From Dolichospermum compactum NIES-806 (GTDB lineage: Bacteria > Cyanobacteriota > Cyanobacteriia > Cyanobacteriales > Nostocaceae): a stretch of DNA of 48,880 nt. The stretch is from the NCBI RefSeq assembly GCF_002368115.1, contig NZ_AP018316.1, forward strand, positions 2,149,809 to 2,198,688, written 5' to 3'. The notes below the pieces were generated by a model that saw only the letters and a list, made by a program, of their open reading frames with translations, was not told the DNA's origin and ran no database searches. A program made the translations under genes and the position numbers. This document shows positions 34,555 through 43,409 of this stretch, in pieces. Within the stretch, counting starts at the first letter, position 1. Each line of letters begins with the position of its first letter.

Positions 34555-34566
34555 CAAGAATTTTTT

Positions 34567-34659
34567 GGCGTTGCTGATTAATGGTATGAATTTTAGTCTC
34601 ACGCAAATGTAGGAGTTTCAAAGGTTCAATTGAATTTCATCCCTCAATGCAGCAACGCC
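34567..34659. mobile_element. MITE-like element F (GGCGTTGCTG ends)
   Basis: GGCGTTGCTGATTAATGG and CCTCAATGCAGCAACGCC form inverted ends of a 93-nt element just downstream of ftsH on its strand. Interior TTTTAGTCTCACGCAAATG is typical of this common cyanobacterial repeat. It abuts the 3' end of ftsH. Confidence 0.6.
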
Positions 34660-34675
34660 GATTTTTGAACCTCAA

Positions 34676-36583
34676 CTAATAAGTTACGGCTACTGGCTCA
34701 TTAGTTACTTTAATGGCTGTATTATCAGCTACAATGGTGCGGAAAACATCACCTTCAATGGTTTCTTGTTCTATCAACAAGTCAACTACCCGTTCCAAAA
34801 TTAACCGGTTTTCTTGAATGATTTCTTTAGCTTGAATATAACAGCGGTTAACAATCTCCCGGACTGCGTGATCAATTTTCGCTGCAATGTCTTCAGAATA
34901 TTCAGATTTATTCATCCAGTCCCGTCCTAAAAATACATCGTTGTTTTGATTTTCTAAGGAAACTGGACCTAAATCGGACATTCCAAATTTCGTTACCATT
35001 TGTCGTGCCATACTGGTAACTTGTTGCAAGTCATTTCCTGCACCTGTGGTAACTTCCGCTTTCCCAAACACGATTTCTTCAGCCGCGCGACCACCTAAAG
35101 TTGAGGCAATGCGGGCTAAAATTTGGGAACGGGAAATTAAACCCTGTTCTTCATTGGGAGTAAACCAAGTTAACCCCAGCGCTTGTCCTCTGGGAATGAG
35201 TGTAACTTTTTGTACAGGATCATGACCTTTAACTAATGTTCCTACTAAAGCGTGTCCAACTTCGTGATAAGCAATTAGACGTTTGTTTTTACTGTCTACT
35301 AAAGCAGTTCCTTCCATACCTGCGACTACTCTATCTATGGCGTTATCAATTTCTAAGTCGGTAACGGCTTCTTTGCGTCTTCTGGCGGTAAGAATGGCGG
35401 CTTCGTTGAGTAAATTGGCTAAATCTGCACCGGTAAAGCCAGGGGTGCGGCGAGCGATCGCTTCTAAAGATACACTAGGATCAATTTTCTTATTCTGAGC
35501 GTGGACTGTCAAAATTTCCTGTCTTCCCTTCAAATCGGGAACATCCACAATTACCTGTCTATCAAAGCGTCCTGGGCGTAATAGAGCCGAATCAAGGACA
35601 TCTGGACGGTTGGTGGCGGCAATAATAATAATCCCTGTATTGCCTTCAAAACCATCCATTTCTGTTAATAGTTGGTTGAGGGTTTGTTCCCGTTCATCAT
35701 TTCCACCCCCAATACCCGCACCCCGTTGTCTTCCTACTGCGTCAATTTCATCAATAAATATCAAACAAGGGGCATTTTCTTTGGCTTTTTTGAATAAATC
35801 GCGGACACGGGAAGCGCCGACACCGACGAACATTTCCACAAATTCCGAACCAGACATACTGAAAAATGGCACACCTGCTTCCCCAGCAATGGCTTTGGCG
35901 AGTAAGGTTTTTCCTGTTCCTGGCGGTCCAATTAATAGTACACCTTTGGGAATTTTTGCCCCTACCGCTGTAAATTTTTCTGGCTGTTTGAGGAAAGTAA
36001 CAACTTCTTCTAATTCTTCTTTTGCTTCCTTGACTCCCGCCACATCATTAAATTTTACGCCTGTTTTCGCTTCCATTTGAAACCGAGCGCGAGATTTACC
36101 AAAACTCATGGCTTGGTTAGAAGCATTGGCAGAACGCCGCAGAAATAGTAACATGAGAGCCACTAGGGGCAAAATCCACATGAGATTAATTAATAAGCCG
36201 ACAGCGGCTCTGTTACCAGCGGAGGAAACTTCGCCAAAATCAACGTTTTTTTCTTTAAGTTTATTAATTAACTCGGCATTTTGATCTAAAAGGCGTACCT
36301 GTAAAGGCAGAGTATCGGGTTTTTGTCCCACTAAATAAACTCTAGCTGTTTGTTCAGCTTGATCTAACTCTACTTTTTTAACTTCTCCTTTATTGGCTTT
36401 TTGAATTAATTCACCATAGGTTAAAGAATTTCGCTCGGTTTTTTGTTGCGCTAAAACGGGACTAACACTAATCATACCGGGTAATATCATTAACCCAGCA
36501 GCCATGATTCCTGCTAAGGCGTGACGCGGATATGAACCTGGTAACTGCTGTTTTATCAAAGCTTTTTTGTGCAAATTTTTCAT
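34676..36583 (-). CDS. ftsH: ATP-dependent zinc metalloprotease FtsH
   Basis: 635 residues: a first membrane segment about 22-45, a periplasmic/lumenal domain to about 125, a second membrane segment 126-148, then the AAA domain with Walker A GPPGTGKT at 219-226, Walker B CLIFIDEID near 273-281 and second region of homology NRPDVLDSALLRPGRFDRQ. The M41 protease has zinc site HEVGH at 440-444 and the third ligand in the GAGNDLQQ region near 517. It degrades membrane proteins; cyanobacterial FtsH hexamers renew photosystem II D1 and trim assembly factors. It is a long-form FtsH with an unusually basic N-terminus. Divergent from aroC across 245 nt. Which of the four cyanobacterial FtsH types it is cannot be fixed from sequence memory. 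Confidence 0.96.
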   Translation of the reverse strand: MKNLHKKALIKQQLPGSYPRHALAGIMAAGLMILPGMISVSPVLAQQKTERNSLTYGELIQKANKGEVKKVELDQAEQTARVYLVGQKPDTLPLQVRLLDQNAELINKLKEKNVDFGEVSSAGNRAAVGLLINLMWILPLVALMLLFLRRSANASNQAMSFGKSRARFQMEAKTGVKFNDVAGVKEAKEELEEVVTFLKQPEKFTAVGAKIPKGVLLIGPPGTGKTLLAKAIAGEAGVPFFSMSGSEFVEMFVGVGASRVRDLFKKAKENAPCLIFIDEIDAVGRQRGAGIGGGNDEREQTLNQLLTEMDGFEGNTGIIIIAATNRPDVLDSALLRPGRFDRQVIVDVPDLKGRQEILTVHAQNKKIDPSVSLEAIARRTPGFTGADLANLLNEAAILTARRRKEAVTDLEIDNAIDRVVAGMEGTALVDSKNKRLIAYHEVGHALVGTLVKGHDPVQKVTLIPRGQALGLTWFTPNEEQGLISRSQILARIASTLGGRAAEEIVFGKAEVTTGAGNDLQQVTSMARQMVTKFGMSDLGPVSLENQNNDVFLGRDWMNKSEYSEDIAAKIDHAVREIVNRCYIQAKEIIQENRLILERVVDLLIEQETIEGDVFRTIVADNTAIKVTNEPVAVTY

Positions 36584-36828
36584 AATAGTTACGCTTTATG
36601 GCTGTTTTTGGCGGAAATTGTCAAATCTAGAAATTATAGTTTTCTTCTAACAGTTTAACTGTCAGACTCGATTATTAACAGGTGACAGGGGGAGAAGGTG
36701 AGAGTCTTTAAGATAACTGATTGTCATGGGGAATTTGGGATTTTTCATCAGCGATTCCTCGGTCATGCTTGGCGATCGCTCTTGGCTCCATGTAAAATAA
36801 ATATTCCGGTCTGTATTTTCTCAACATC

Positions 36829-37917
36829 ATGGGCAGCACTTTTGGTCATCTTTTCCGTATTACTACTTTTGGCGAATCTCACGGCGGCGGTGTGGGCGTT
36901 ATCATTGATGGATGTCCCCCACAACTGGAAATTTCTGCCGAGGAAATTCAATTTGAGTTAGATAGAAGACGGCCAGGACAAAGTAAAATTACCACTCCTC
37001 GCAAAGAAGCTGACACCTGTGAGATTTTATCGGGTGTGTTTGAGGGAAAAACTCTGGGAACACCTATTGCCATTTTAGTCAGAAATAAAAATACTCGTCC
37101 CGAAGATTATGATGAGATGGCGCAGAAATATCGCCCTTCTCACGCAGATGCTACTTATGATGCTAAATATGGATTCAGAAATTGGCAAGGTGGTGGTAGG
37201 TCGTCGGCGCGTGAAACAATAGGTAGAGTTGCTGCTGGTGCGATCGCTAAAAAGATTTTACATCAAGTTGCAGGTGTAGAAGTAATCGCCTATGTGAAGC
37301 GAATTAAAGATTTAGAAGGCGTTGTTGATACCAATACCGTCACTTTAGCAGATGTCGAAAGCAATATCGTCCGCTGTCCAGATGGCGCAATTGCTAATAC
37401 CATGATTTCCTTAATTGAACAAACCGGTCGAGATGGTAATTCTATCGGTGGTGTCGTTGAATGTGTGGTGCGGAATGTTCCCACGGGTTTAGGTGAACCA
37501 GTTTTTGATAAATTAGAAGCAGATTTAGCAAAGGCGGTAATGTCATTACCCGCAAGTAAAGGTTTTGAAATCGGTTCTGGTTTTGACGGAACTTTGTTAA
37601 CAGGTTTTGAACATAACGACGAATTTTATATTGATGAACATGGGGAAATTCGCACAGTAACTAACCGTTCAGGAGGGATTCAAGGGGGAATTTCCAACGG
37701 TGAAAACATTATTATCCGCGTGGCTTTTAAACCAACAGCTACGATTAGAAAGGAACAAAAAACCGTAACGAAGGAAGGGGAAGAAACGGTTTTAGCAGGA
37801 AAAGGAAGACATGATCCTTGTGTTTTACCCCGTGCTGTACCAATGGTTGATGCGATGGTGGCTTTAGTTTTATGTGATCATCTTTTGCGTCATTATGGGC
37901 AATGTAAGGTGTTGTAG
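36829..37917 (+). CDS. aroC: Chorismate synthase
   Basis: 362 residues. Signatures: FRITTFGESHGGGVGVIIDG at the N-terminus, SHADATYDAKYGFRNWQGGG, RSSARETIGRVAAGAI, NRSGGIQGGISNGENI and GRHDPCVLPRAVPMVDAM. It removes phosphate from EPSP to make chorismate, the branch point for aromatic amino acids, using reduced FMN. Complete family length. The ATG has no strong ribosome site. Divergent from ftsH; a HIP1 octamer lies just before the start and another within the gene. Together with trpC it is the second aromatic-pathway gene in the window, but they are not linked. Confidence 0.96.
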   Translation: MGSTFGHLFRITTFGESHGGGVGVIIDGCPPQLEISAEEIQFELDRRRPGQSKITTPRKEADTCEILSGVFEGKTLGTPIAILVRNKNTRPEDYDEMAQKYRPSHADATYDAKYGFRNWQGGGRSSARETIGRVAAGAIAKKILHQVAGVEVIAYVKRIKDLEGVVDTNTVTLADVESNIVRCPDGAIANTMISLIEQTGRDGNSIGGVVECVVRNVPTGLGEPVFDKLEADLAKAVMSLPASKGFEIGSGFDGTLLTGFEHNDEFYIDEHGEIRTVTNRSGGIQGGISNGENIIIRVAFKPTATIRKEQKTVTKEGEETVLAGKGRHDPCVLPRAVPMVDAMVALVLCDHLLRHYGQCKVL

Positions 37918-38013
37918 GAATTTTGGTGGGGTGTTTTTCTGGAATGCCCTTTTTTAGTATTCTAGTCATACTCAATCAAGTCAAACTGCATCAACACTTA
38001 TTATTAATACCGT

Positions 38014-38132
38014 GAATATGGAGCAAAACCATCAAAAAAAGAGATTGAAACATTATTGGCAAACCACAGCGTTGAAATTGAGACAGGAAACTTGAGAGTA
38101 TTACTGCTTGATGAGTGTCATTTAATGTGAGG
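38014..38132 (+). pseudogene. IS630-family transposase fragment
   Basis: A plus-strand frame reads EYGAKPSKKEIETLLANHSV then EIETGNLRVLLLDECHLM, an in-frame TGA, then GD. The LLLDECHLxWGD pattern is the second catalytic region of IS630-type DDE transposases, with the Trp codon TGG mutated to TGA. Sequence is degenerate on both sides, so only ~40 codons remain. No terminal repeats are recognisable. A relic insertion between aroC and the zinc-ribbon gene. Confidence 0.65.
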
Positions 38133-38171
38133 AGACTTAAGGTTTCTAATAATGCTCGCAATTGGTAACAT

Positions 38172-38663
38172 TTATCTAATTAGTCTATTTTGCCAACGGG
38201 TCATACCTCGGAAATATGCAATAATAGGAATCTGATAAACTTCAATAAAAATCCAAATAATAATTCCTAAGTGTGACAAAAAAGTTAGCACCGTCCAAAC
38301 AAATGGAATCCATGATAGGGGAACATGAGAATGAGGAGGAAAATAATATGCTGTCACTCCTATTAAGGTAGTCGGTAAAATAATAAAAGCAATTGCGGAT
38401 AAACCATAACCCCAACCTAATTCCACACTTCCTAATCGTGCTTGTGTCCATCTCAATCCATCCCAAGTCCAAACTAAAGGCGGTTCTCTAGAAGGCATTT
38501 TAACTTGTTGTAATTCCAAATTAACTGTAAAAATCTCATTGCAGAAATCACAACACATAGCTTCCATCATCAACATTTGCGAAATTTTACCCACGCGACA
38601 TACTGGACATGGATAATTTTCTTGGAAGTTTAAAGATATTGATAAAATTGGAGATTTTGGCAT
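38172..38663 (-). CDS. Zinc-ribbon membrane protein, 163 aa, unknown function
   Basis: The cytoplasmic N-terminus holds a zinc-ribbon: C19-P-V-C22 and C38-D-F-C41. A linker with VWTWDGLRWTQARLGSVELG leads to two or three membrane helices (about 82-106 YGLSAIAFIILPTTLIGVTA, 117-143 IPFVWTVLTFLSHLGIIIWI). The conserved Trp-rich linker is reminiscent of a small cyanobacterial family, but I cannot name it. The ATG is at 38663, followed downstream by the IS630 relic. Likely a membrane-bound accessory protein. Confidence 0.72.
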   Translation of the reverse strand: MPKSPILSISLNFQENYPCPVCRVGKISQMLMMEAMCCDFCNEIFTVNLELQQVKMPSREPPLVWTWDGLRWTQARLGSVELGWGYGLSAIAFIILPTTLIGVTAYYFPPHSHVPLSWIPFVWTVLTFLSHLGIIIWIFIEVYQIPIIAYFRGMTRWQNRLIR

Positions 38664-38750
38664 ATTAAACTACTCCTTTTTTCACATCAGTAATTGGTAA
38701 TGAAAAAATTCTCCGCTGCACCCCCTGACTCCTGAATTTTTTTAATAAAA

Positions 38751-38779
38751 CAACCCAGTTTATTGATAAAACCAGGTTG
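38751..38779 (-). terminator. Terminator of the 19-residue-repeat protein gene
   Basis: Read on the minus strand: CAACCTGGTTTTATCAATAA, then ACTGGGTTG followed by TTTTATTAAAAAAA. An imperfect stem with a T-rich tail, about 30 nt after the stop. Confidence 0.55.
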
Positions 38780-38810
38780 AATTTGATATAATGACAATAT
38801 TGAAAAGTAA

Positions 38811-39116
38811 TTAGTCTAGAAAACCCATCAAAAGCTCGGAGTCATCGAAGGTGTTCGGCGCTATTGGCCGATTTCCGAAGACAGAATAGTTGTCAGAAAC
38901 TACCAAGGAGCTAGAACCAATGGGACGAATACCAGACAAGTTAATACTATCAACTACTTGGAATGTGTTTGCACCTATGGGACGAATTCCCATAGAGTTA
39001 AAGGTATCAACTACTTGTAAAGTCCCGGTGGTAATGGGACGCATTCCAGCCACTATGATTGTTCCTTGAGAACTTTCTTCAGTATTACTGATATTATCCT
39101 GATTATTTTCTGTCAT
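38811..39116 (-). CDS. 19-residue tandem repeat protein (G-x-RPI repeats)
   Basis: 101 residues: a polar Asn/Gln/Ser/Glu-rich start (about 1-20), then a 19-residue unit repeated at 24-42, 43-61 and 62-80 and a partial fourth copy from 81. Each begins G(M/I/N)RPI and has the form GxRPIxxxxxxVVDxxxxx; the fourth begins GNRPI. The tail is acidic (FDDSELLMGFLD). There is no signal peptide or membrane helix. The ATG is preceded by AAGGAG at good spacing, so translation should be strong. The family is unknown to me; the regular period suggests a beta-solenoid-like or multivalent fold, or a repetitive precursor peptide. All three are inference. Confidence 0.75.
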   Translation of the reverse strand: MTENNQDNISNTEESSQGTIIVAGMRPITTGTLQVVDTFNSMGIRPIGANTFQVVDSINLSGIRPIGSSSLVVSDNYSVFGNRPIAPNTFDDSELLMGFLD

Positions 39117-39374
39117 TTTTATTTCTCCTTTGCATTAGATGACACTTTTTCAAACTGAATCTTTGTTTGTTAAGTGAATTTTACAATAATTAAGGAAAGA
39201 AGTATTTTTTTCCTATATATTTAGAGTCTAACCTTAAACCAGCATATATCACAGGTTGAATCTGAGATTAATAGATTTTTTAATGCGGTTATAATCTTGA
39301 TTATATTAGCTAATGTACATTTATTTTGGTACAGAGAGGTTACATCAAGTTATAAAATTATTTTATATTTTTTA
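39117..39374. other. AT-rich region upstream of the repeat-protein gene
   Basis: Probable promoter region of the minus-strand 19-residue-repeat gene, including a long ATTATTTTATATTTTTT tract adjoining element G. No frame or RNA gene recognised. Confidence 0.4.
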
Positions 39375-39559
39375 GGTTCTACCGCTCCCCTTGTGATCAA
39401 ATACCCCCTTTTATGTGTCCATAACCATTGCTGTATATGGGTTTGATCTAAATTAATATGCGATTGCCTATTTTTGAAAATATTAAACGCTCAAATCCAG
39501 TCAGTGTAAGGGTTTTAGGGATATTTTATCGAAAATATCATAAAGGGAGCGGTAGAGCC
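39375..39559. mobile_element. MITE-like element G with perfect 8-bp target duplication
   Basis: Left end GGTTCTACCGCTCCCC and right end GGGAGCGGTAGAGCC are inverted repeats. The direct repeats ATTTTTTA at 39367-39374 and 39560-39567 are identical and immediately flank the ends. An AT-rich 8-bp duplication and GGCTCT-type ends fit the ISL3 family (inference). 185 nt; an 87-codon frame running across and beyond its right end looks random. Confidence 0.8.
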
Positions 39560-39599
39560 ATTTTTTATAAGATAACTATCATAATTAAAAATCGTCCCA

Positions 39600-40007
39600 T
39601 TAAAGAATTAGGTAACTCTGCCATTTGGATTGAGGATTTTGATGGTTTTTTTCTGGTATTAATAACCGCCAACTTTTACCTTCTTTCTGAATTTGTAGGT
39701 AGACTTCAAAGGGTTTTTTAAATTGTTTGAAACTGCGTTTTGGTAGTTTTACAGTAAAGTCGTAATCTCCCTGTACCCGATAAGCTGGTAAGTTTTCAAT
39801 GGTGAGGGGTTGTTGTTGAGTGATAGATATGCGCTGAATATTAAACTTTTGGAAGTTTAAATCTAGCTGTTGGTTAAGTTGTTGTTGGGTTTGTTCTAGT
39901 TGGAGTGCGATCGCTTTTTGCACTAATTCCGGTGTTGGTAATAAGGCAATACTAGTACAAGCTGTGAGGAAAATTATCAAAATTGTTGTAAAAATTAACT
40001 TAATCAT
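39600..40007 (-). CDS. Small lipoprotein, 135 aa, unknown function
   Basis: Lipoprotein signal with core LIFTTILIIFLTA and C17 (LTAC). The mature part starts with a Gln-rich helix (ELVQKAIALQLEQTQQQLNQ) and continues as a beta-rich domain (YRVQGDYDFTVKLP, FEVYLQIQKEGKSWRLLIPE) of the kind seen in cystatin- or SnoaL-like folds. Family not recognised. One HIP1 octamer. It ends 33 nt from the 8-bp duplication of element G. Confidence 0.72.
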   Translation of the reverse strand: MIKLIFTTILIIFLTACTSIALLPTPELVQKAIALQLEQTQQQLNQQLDLNFQKFNIQRISITQQQPLTIENLPAYRVQGDYDFTVKLPKRSFKQFKKPFEVYLQIQKEGKSWRLLIPEKNHQNPQSKWQSYLIL

Positions 40008-40177
40008 ATTTAATTTCTTTTTAATGTATTTGAATATATTCTCATTAAGGAACTTCCAAGAAAAAAATTATCCCAATAAATGAACAAAAGAACCACAGAG
40101 GCACAGAGAACACAGAGAGAGAAGAAATAGAGAGAGTTTTTGCGTTAGTTTTGGGACATATTTTGATTTGGAAGTCT

Positions 40178-40438
40178 CTAACCACCATTCACTGGGGGAA
40201 TTAAAACCACCTCGTCACCGTTTTGGAGAATGGTATCTGGTTCAACAAATTGTAAATTCACGCCAAAGCGGGTTATTTCTCGCCATTTGCTTAATTTGGG
40301 GTGTTGAGTAATTAGGCGATCGCACACCGCTTGTACAGGTGTACCAGATTGAAACTCCCACACTAACTCATTCACTCCATAAACTTCTTGATAAATAGCA
40401 AATAACTTTACAGTCACAGTAATCACAGAATCAGACAT
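40178..40438 (-). CDS. moaD: MoaD/ThiS-family sulfur carrier protein
   Basis: 86 residues of beta-grasp fold: VTVKLFAIYQEVYGVNELVW at the start and the terminal di-glycine PPVNGG, which is adenylated and thiocarboxylated. The DEVVLIPP strand before it is typical of MoaD, the small subunit of molybdopterin synthase, which supplies sulfur to the molybdenum cofactor. A few cyanobacterial members of this family instead serve other sulfur-transfer steps. The gene starts 21 nt after the stop of the 923-aa ATPase gene on the same strand, so it may be read through from it. No other mo-cofactor gene is nearby. Confidence 0.85.
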   Translation of the reverse strand: MSDSVITVTVKLFAIYQEVYGVNELVWEFQSGTPVQAVCDRLITQHPKLSKWREITRFGVNLQFVEPDTILQNGDEVVLIPPVNGG

Positions 40439-40459
40439 ACAATTTTTTCATAACCTGAT

Positions 40460-43186
40460 TTACTTATTGGGAATTATAGTAAATTTACCATTCTTAATTT
40501 GCACTAGTACAGCCTGACCTTGACGCTCTCTTTCTTCTGTAAACCGAAGTGGATAACCTGATGTTTCCCTGGTAGAAAGATTAACATTTTTCAACCTGTC
40601 TAATACTGTAGTTCTTGACGAACTCCCAGCTAGAGATTTAATAAAAGCCTGAGTAGCATCATAGCTAGTTGCAGTTGTCCAACTAATATCTCCCGTCCAC
40701 TGTTTTTTTGCTCTTTTAGCGAAGGTTTTGGCTTCTGGTTGCTCTTCAAACCAGGGAACTGCGATTATTAAACCCTCTACATTTTTACCATTTTCACCAC
40801 CTTTCTCTAAAGTTGTTTTTTTATAAAGACTCTCTCCACCTAACATCTTTAATTCTGGTATTTCCACTTTTTGGGTCTTGAGTTGCTGATTTCTATTGGT
40901 AATCTCCTTAGCAATGTTAATAGCAATATGAGCAATTTGTATATTTGGCAATAGTATGGCTGCTTGTGCTTTATTAATATCTACACTTTCAGCTACTTCT
41001 TTCTTTGCATCAAATGAACTAGCAGTTATATCAACGTTACGAACTACCTTACCTCCTAGTTTCTCAAAATGACGGGTAAATAGCTCTCTGATACTATTAC
41101 TGTAAATACTCCCAGGATTTATAAAAACAACTACTCTTTTCACTTTCAGTTTATTAAAAGCATATTCAGCCAGTGCTTTTCCCGCAACTTCATCGGAATA
41201 AACAACTCTAAAAAAAACTGGATTTTGGAGTAAAAAAATAGAGGTGCTGGTAGGAGATATAACTGCTAATCCAGCTTTTTCATACTCTGGTAATGCCGCT
41301 TTGGTAGTATCACTAGAATTATGTCCTATTACTCCTAATATTGATGTATCCTTAATGAGTTGTTGAGCTATTTGTTGAGCTTGTTTTGGATCGTTGTTAT
41401 CATTGGCAATAACTATTTCTAGTAATCTACCTGTCAAGCCCTTGTTTATATTAAATTGATTCTGTGCTTGAGCTACTCCACGTAATACTCCTTCAGTACT
41501 TCGTACAACTACTGCCAAGGTAAGAGGAGAACCTGCTTGACGAGCTAGGGCATTGTTGTAATAAATTACTACTTCTGGGTCATTTCTGTTTGCTTGTATG
41601 GCTTGTTTAAATAAATTAGCTGCTTGTTCATAATCGCCTTTTTGGAAAGCCTGAATGCCTTGATCACGAAATGTATTAGTATCAGCAGGAAATAGGGTTC
41701 TTTCGCCTCTACTAATTCTAATATCTGCTACACAAAAAACTCCAAATTCTTTCTTTTCTCCTACTGGACATGGGTTGGTATGTTTAACTAATATAATACT
41801 AGAAATAATTAATGATAATGTGGCTATTGCCGCCAAAATAATCGCTTTTTGATTTGGTAAAGTAACTTCTAGAAAAGCCTTTTGGCGGTCACTTAATATA
41901 TTTATATTTAATGAATTATTTTCTGGTAATTTGGTTGGTGATTTGATTATTTCATATTTAACTTGATTTGCATCTTCAAAAAATGAAACATTATTTTGGT
42001 CACTAACTTCTGTATAATCATCTAGATATAATTCTAGAATACTTTGATTTTTTTTTTGATCAAGGTTCAATTTATCCAATTCATGAATTTCTTCTTTTAA
42101 TGGATGATGTTGTATGATCCAACGACGCACTAATTCTATTTTAATTTTCTCTTCTGTTTCATCCAAAAAACCATTATTTCTGAGAAGTTGTTCTGTTTCT
42201 GTCATTAATTTATGATCTAGCTCATTTGTTAATCTTGTTATTAATGCTAAATAATTTTCTAAAGTTTCTTGAGATTCTGCAATTGCAGAAAAAACAATTT
42301 TTTCTGGAATAGAAAATCCATCCCAAAACCAGGCTAAACCAGCTCCTGCTAATTCAACTACTTTATTTATAATAGCTTCTACGTCTTCTCGATTAACTCT
42401 CCAATTATCATTTTCTCGCGCTCTACCAAAAATACTAAAACATATTGCCTGAATCAGATAAGGATGTCCTGCTGATAGATTAAAAATTTCTTTTATTGCA
42501 TCCTCTTCATACTCAAGGATATTTTCGGCTGGTTTAATAATCAAATCTTTGGTACTGTTTTCATCTAATAGCCCAATTTCTATTACAGGTACATCTTTAA
42601 AAATTTGTTTTAATTTGGGATTATTTATTGATTTTTGTTCTATAAATAAAATGAGAAATAGTTTATTATTAGTGCTGATTATTTTAGGAAGAGATGTATT
42701 AAAATGTCTTAATAATTCTGGATGATCATTATTTAATAATGCATCAAATTCATCAAGTAAAAATACTATATTTTTATTTTCTATTAATTGATACACCTGG
42801 GGCAAAAATTCATCAAAAAAAACTTGAGAATCAGATTCCAAATCTATAATTCCAGGTAATTTTATATTCTCTTCATCTAAACACAGGTCACTAACCACTT
42901 GTTGCGCTAAATCTGCTAAAATCTTGCTTAGTGGTTCTTGAGAGTAATAGTCTAAACTAGACCTAACAAAAACAAACTCGTTCAAATCCTTTAATCTATG
43001 AGGAATATTCCTAATGACAGATGACTTACCAATACGCCGCTGTCCATAGCATACAATAATTTGTTGCTGCTGTTGAAGATGAGTGGTAATAGAGTAAAAC
43101 ACATCCTCCCGTCCAAACAAAAGTTCTTGGTCAATAGGACGGCCAACAATATAAGGATTTCTTTGATGCTTGGGAAAAGTAATCAT
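40460..43186 (-). CDS. Membrane STAND/AAA-type ATPase fused to TPR and periplasmic binding-protein sensor (paralogue 2)
   Basis: 908 residues from the ATG at 43186 (MITFPKHQRNPYIVGRPIDQ), which aligns with its paralogue's start; the frame is open 15 codons further to 43231. N-terminal ATPase of the archaeal/COG1672-like type: FGRED near 24-28, Walker A GQRRIGKSS (48-56), Walker B FLLDEFDALL, and the GHPYLIQAICF helix. A linker, one membrane helix (AIILAAIATLSLIISSIILV), then two close Cys (CPVGEKKEFGVFC), a TPR pair (FQKGDYEQAANLFKQAIQAN) and a LivK-type type-1 binding-protein domain (LTLAVVV... to VQIKNGKFTIIPNK). The topology is ATPase inside, sensor outside. I infer a one-piece ligand sensor. 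No effector domain is visible. Follows its paralogue across element D. Confidence 0.82.
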   Translation of the reverse strand: MITFPKHQRNPYIVGRPIDQELLFGREDVFYSITTHLQQQQQIIVCYGQRRIGKSSVIRNIPHRLKDLNEFVFVRSSLDYYSQEPLSKILADLAQQVVSDLCLDEENIKLPGIIDLESDSQVFFDEFLPQVYQLIENKNIVFLLDEFDALLNNDHPELLRHFNTSLPKIISTNNKLFLILFIEQKSINNPKLKQIFKDVPVIEIGLLDENSTKDLIIKPAENILEYEEDAIKEIFNLSAGHPYLIQAICFSIFGRARENDNWRVNREDVEAIINKVVELAGAGLAWFWDGFSIPEKIVFSAIAESQETLENYLALITRLTNELDHKLMTETEQLLRNNGFLDETEEKIKIELVRRWIIQHHPLKEEIHELDKLNLDQKKNQSILELYLDDYTEVSDQNNVSFFEDANQVKYEIIKSPTKLPENNSLNINILSDRQKAFLEVTLPNQKAIILAAIATLSLIISSIILVKHTNPCPVGEKKEFGVFCVADIRISRGERTLFPADTNTFRDQGIQAFQKGDYEQAANLFKQAIQANRNDPEVVIYYNNALARQAGSPLTLAVVVRSTEGVLRGVAQAQNQFNINKGLTGRLLEIVIANDNNDPKQAQQIAQQLIKDTSILGVIGHNSSDTTKAALPEYEKAGLAVISPTSTSIFLLQNPVFFRVVYSDEVAGKALAEYAFNKLKVKRVVVFINPGSIYSNSIRELFTRHFEKLGGKVVRNVDITASSFDAKKEVAESVDINKAQAAILLPNIQIAHIAINIAKEITNRNQQLKTQKVEIPELKMLGGESLYKKTTLEKGGENGKNVEGLIIAVPWFEEQPEAKTFAKRAKKQWTGDISWTTATSYDATQAFIKSLAGSSSRTTVLDRLKNVNLSTRETSGYPLRFTEERERQGQAVLVQIKNGKFTIIPNK

Positions 43187-43259
43187 CCTTTCACAATACC
43201 TCTGAAAAACCACCATCGTAACACATCTCAAGTATTAATTTCATCAGTTAAATCTCTTA

Positions 43260-43409
43260 GAGGTTGTTTGAAAAGTGTTAGGTTGTGATTTTAGGTGTAC
43301 ACCGTAGCTTGCTAAGGGGAGAACTAGAGTCAAAGTCCTTCTTTTCAAGGGGGATTTAGGGGTATCTAAAAATATTTGATACACCATGAGGGACTTTTCA
43401 AACACCCTC
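43260..43409. mobile_element. MITE-like element D, copy 2 (TTA duplication at a stop codon)
   Basis: GAGGTTGTTTGAAAAGT (43260-43276) and ACTTTTCAAACACCCTC (43393-43409), each flanked by TTA (43257-43259 and 43410-43412). The right TTA is the TAA stop of the 1028-aa gene. 150 nt, the simple form of the element at 22670-23078. It separates the two paralogous ATPase-sensor genes. Confidence 0.8.

Noticed and set aside
35283..36080. Plus-strand frames of 71 and 156 codons
   Set aside because: Antisense shadows of the well-conserved ftsH AAA domain.
37290..37975. Minus-strand frames over aroC
   Set aside because: Shadows of the chorismate synthase gene; no start signals.
39458..39721. 87-codon plus-strand frame
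   Set aside because: It spans the right end and target duplication of element G and overlaps the lipoprotein gene on the other strand; composition is random-looking.
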